In this document: positions 63,298 to 64,000 of the stretch, piece by piece
Position numbering within the stretch: position 1 is the first letter of the stretch
Layout: each line of letters opens with the position of its first letter
From: Serratia symbiotica
GTDB taxonomy: Bacteria; Pseudomonadota; Gammaproteobacteria; Enterobacterales; Enterobacteriaceae
DNA length: 64,000 bases
Reading direction: 5' to 3'
NCBI GenBank assembly: GCA_900380265.1
Contig: LR025083.1
Location: 1,116,001 to 1,180,000, forward strand
The notes under the pieces: model-generated
What the model was told of the DNA's origin: nothing
The model's input: only the letters and a program-made list of their open reading frames with translations
Database searches by the model: none
Position numbers and translations under genes: made by a program

Positions 63298-64000
63298 TTA
63301 TTAATATCATTGCATGATCGTCCATATTGACCCCGAAAGCCGTTTTCCGACTTTAGTATAGACTAGGATTATGGCAATAAGCCTAATTTACAATGGTCTA
63401 TTTCTCAATCTAAGTTATCGTAGTATTTAATGATATTGAGATTATTTTGTCTGGACATATATCTTAATCTGTACTTTATTGATACTCGCGATGCGATTTT
63501 TCTAATGCGTGTATTGCTAAGTTTTACACTGAGCAGCTAAATAACTCAGAATGACCTATTTGGATCAATATATTCAGCCTAATAATTGTTCCCTGCTAAA
63601 TGGGTTTATATTAGAGATCACTTTATTACCGGTATAAACAGCTGCCTAAGTACCCAACTGCTTACCGATTTCTGCTATTCACAGATCGAGCGAGCGTTCA
63701 TCTTCCTACTTTACTTAACCGTAGCGGACCTGTTATGATGTGTAATACCTCCTTAAAAACATTGTATCCGCGGTTTTCTGCGCCCATGTACCCTAATTAT
63801 TAGGTTTAAGCTGGATTGGCGTGATAAGCAGATCATACTCTTCTTTCTGAAGGTTTTATGCTAAGGAGTAGTTTGTTTACTATAGCTTAACGATATTGCT
63901 TATCGGCATTGACTATGCCTTATCACTTAAACAAATTAATTCTATTTAATATGAATTCCATGGTGTACATTATAGACGCCTAAAGCGCACGTAAGACGGG

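Larger units (their letters stand above)
55993..64000. other. Decayed DNA, 8 kb without intact gene
   Basis: No intact gene. From about 57.6 to 60.3 kb the sequence is very AT-rich, with palindromic A/T stretches (for example near 58030 and 58350). Hairpins are present at 57391-57432, 58773-58796, near 59008-59034 (ACTCATCC...GGATGAGT) and 63277-63297. A protein-like stretch in one plus-strand frame near 60.6 kb (AFGKTERALYKEGYCNDNAI) is unassigned. No RNA gene was recognised. Confidence 0.5.

Overview
This window looks like the chromosome of an Enterobacterales endosymbiont in advanced genome decay, of the Serratia symbiotica or Sodalis-like kind. Every intact protein aligns along its length with its E. 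coli/Serratia counterpart, and the local gene orders are those of E. coli. Yet only 12 intact genes are present, about 11.4 kb or roughly 18 percent of 64 kb. The rest is DNA without long reading frames. Where I could read it, it consists of eroded genes carrying stops and frameshifts. The genus is inferred from memory of protein sequences and was not tested by phylogeny. I saw no rRNA, no convincing tRNA, no insertion sequence and no CRISPR array.

Layout. 1-12,421 is decayed DNA with no intact gene; it has a few coherent relic frames, a pentanucleotide tandem repeat and several hairpins. 12,422-19,697 (minus strand) is the complete thrS-infC-rpmI-rplT-(pheM relic)-pheS-pheT-ihfA cluster. It includes infC with its AUU start, the rplT terminator and the pheST attenuator. 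19,698-28,995 is decayed apart from the lytic transglycosylase gene emtA. 28,996-33,500 (minus strand) is the E. coli msrC-proQ-prc-htpX block, in which only htpX survives; prc, proQ and msrC are recognisable pseudogenes. 33,500-52,500 has no intact gene; one cytosine-permease-like (NCS1) pseudogene can be read near 44.3-44.9 kb. 52,521-55,992 (plus strand) is mnmA-hflD-purB. 55,993-64,000 is empty apart from hairpins.

Function. The survivors serve translation (two aminoacyl-tRNA synthetases, IF3, L35, L20, a tRNA thiolase), nucleoid architecture (IHF alpha), envelope upkeep (EmtA, HtpX) and purine synthesis (PurB). HflD is carried along between mnmA and purB.

Most interesting points. (1) Both synthetases have lost residues of their proofreading sites while keeping their catalytic sites: ThrRS H77Q, and PheRS beta H265N with G318C and G319C. 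This suggests relaxed amino-acid proofreading. (2) The pheM leader peptide has lost its start and its phenylalanine run, but the attenuator hairpin it controlled is intact. (3) The non-coding DNA holds an excess of long perfect inverted repeats, up to 21 bp stems with 4-nt loops.
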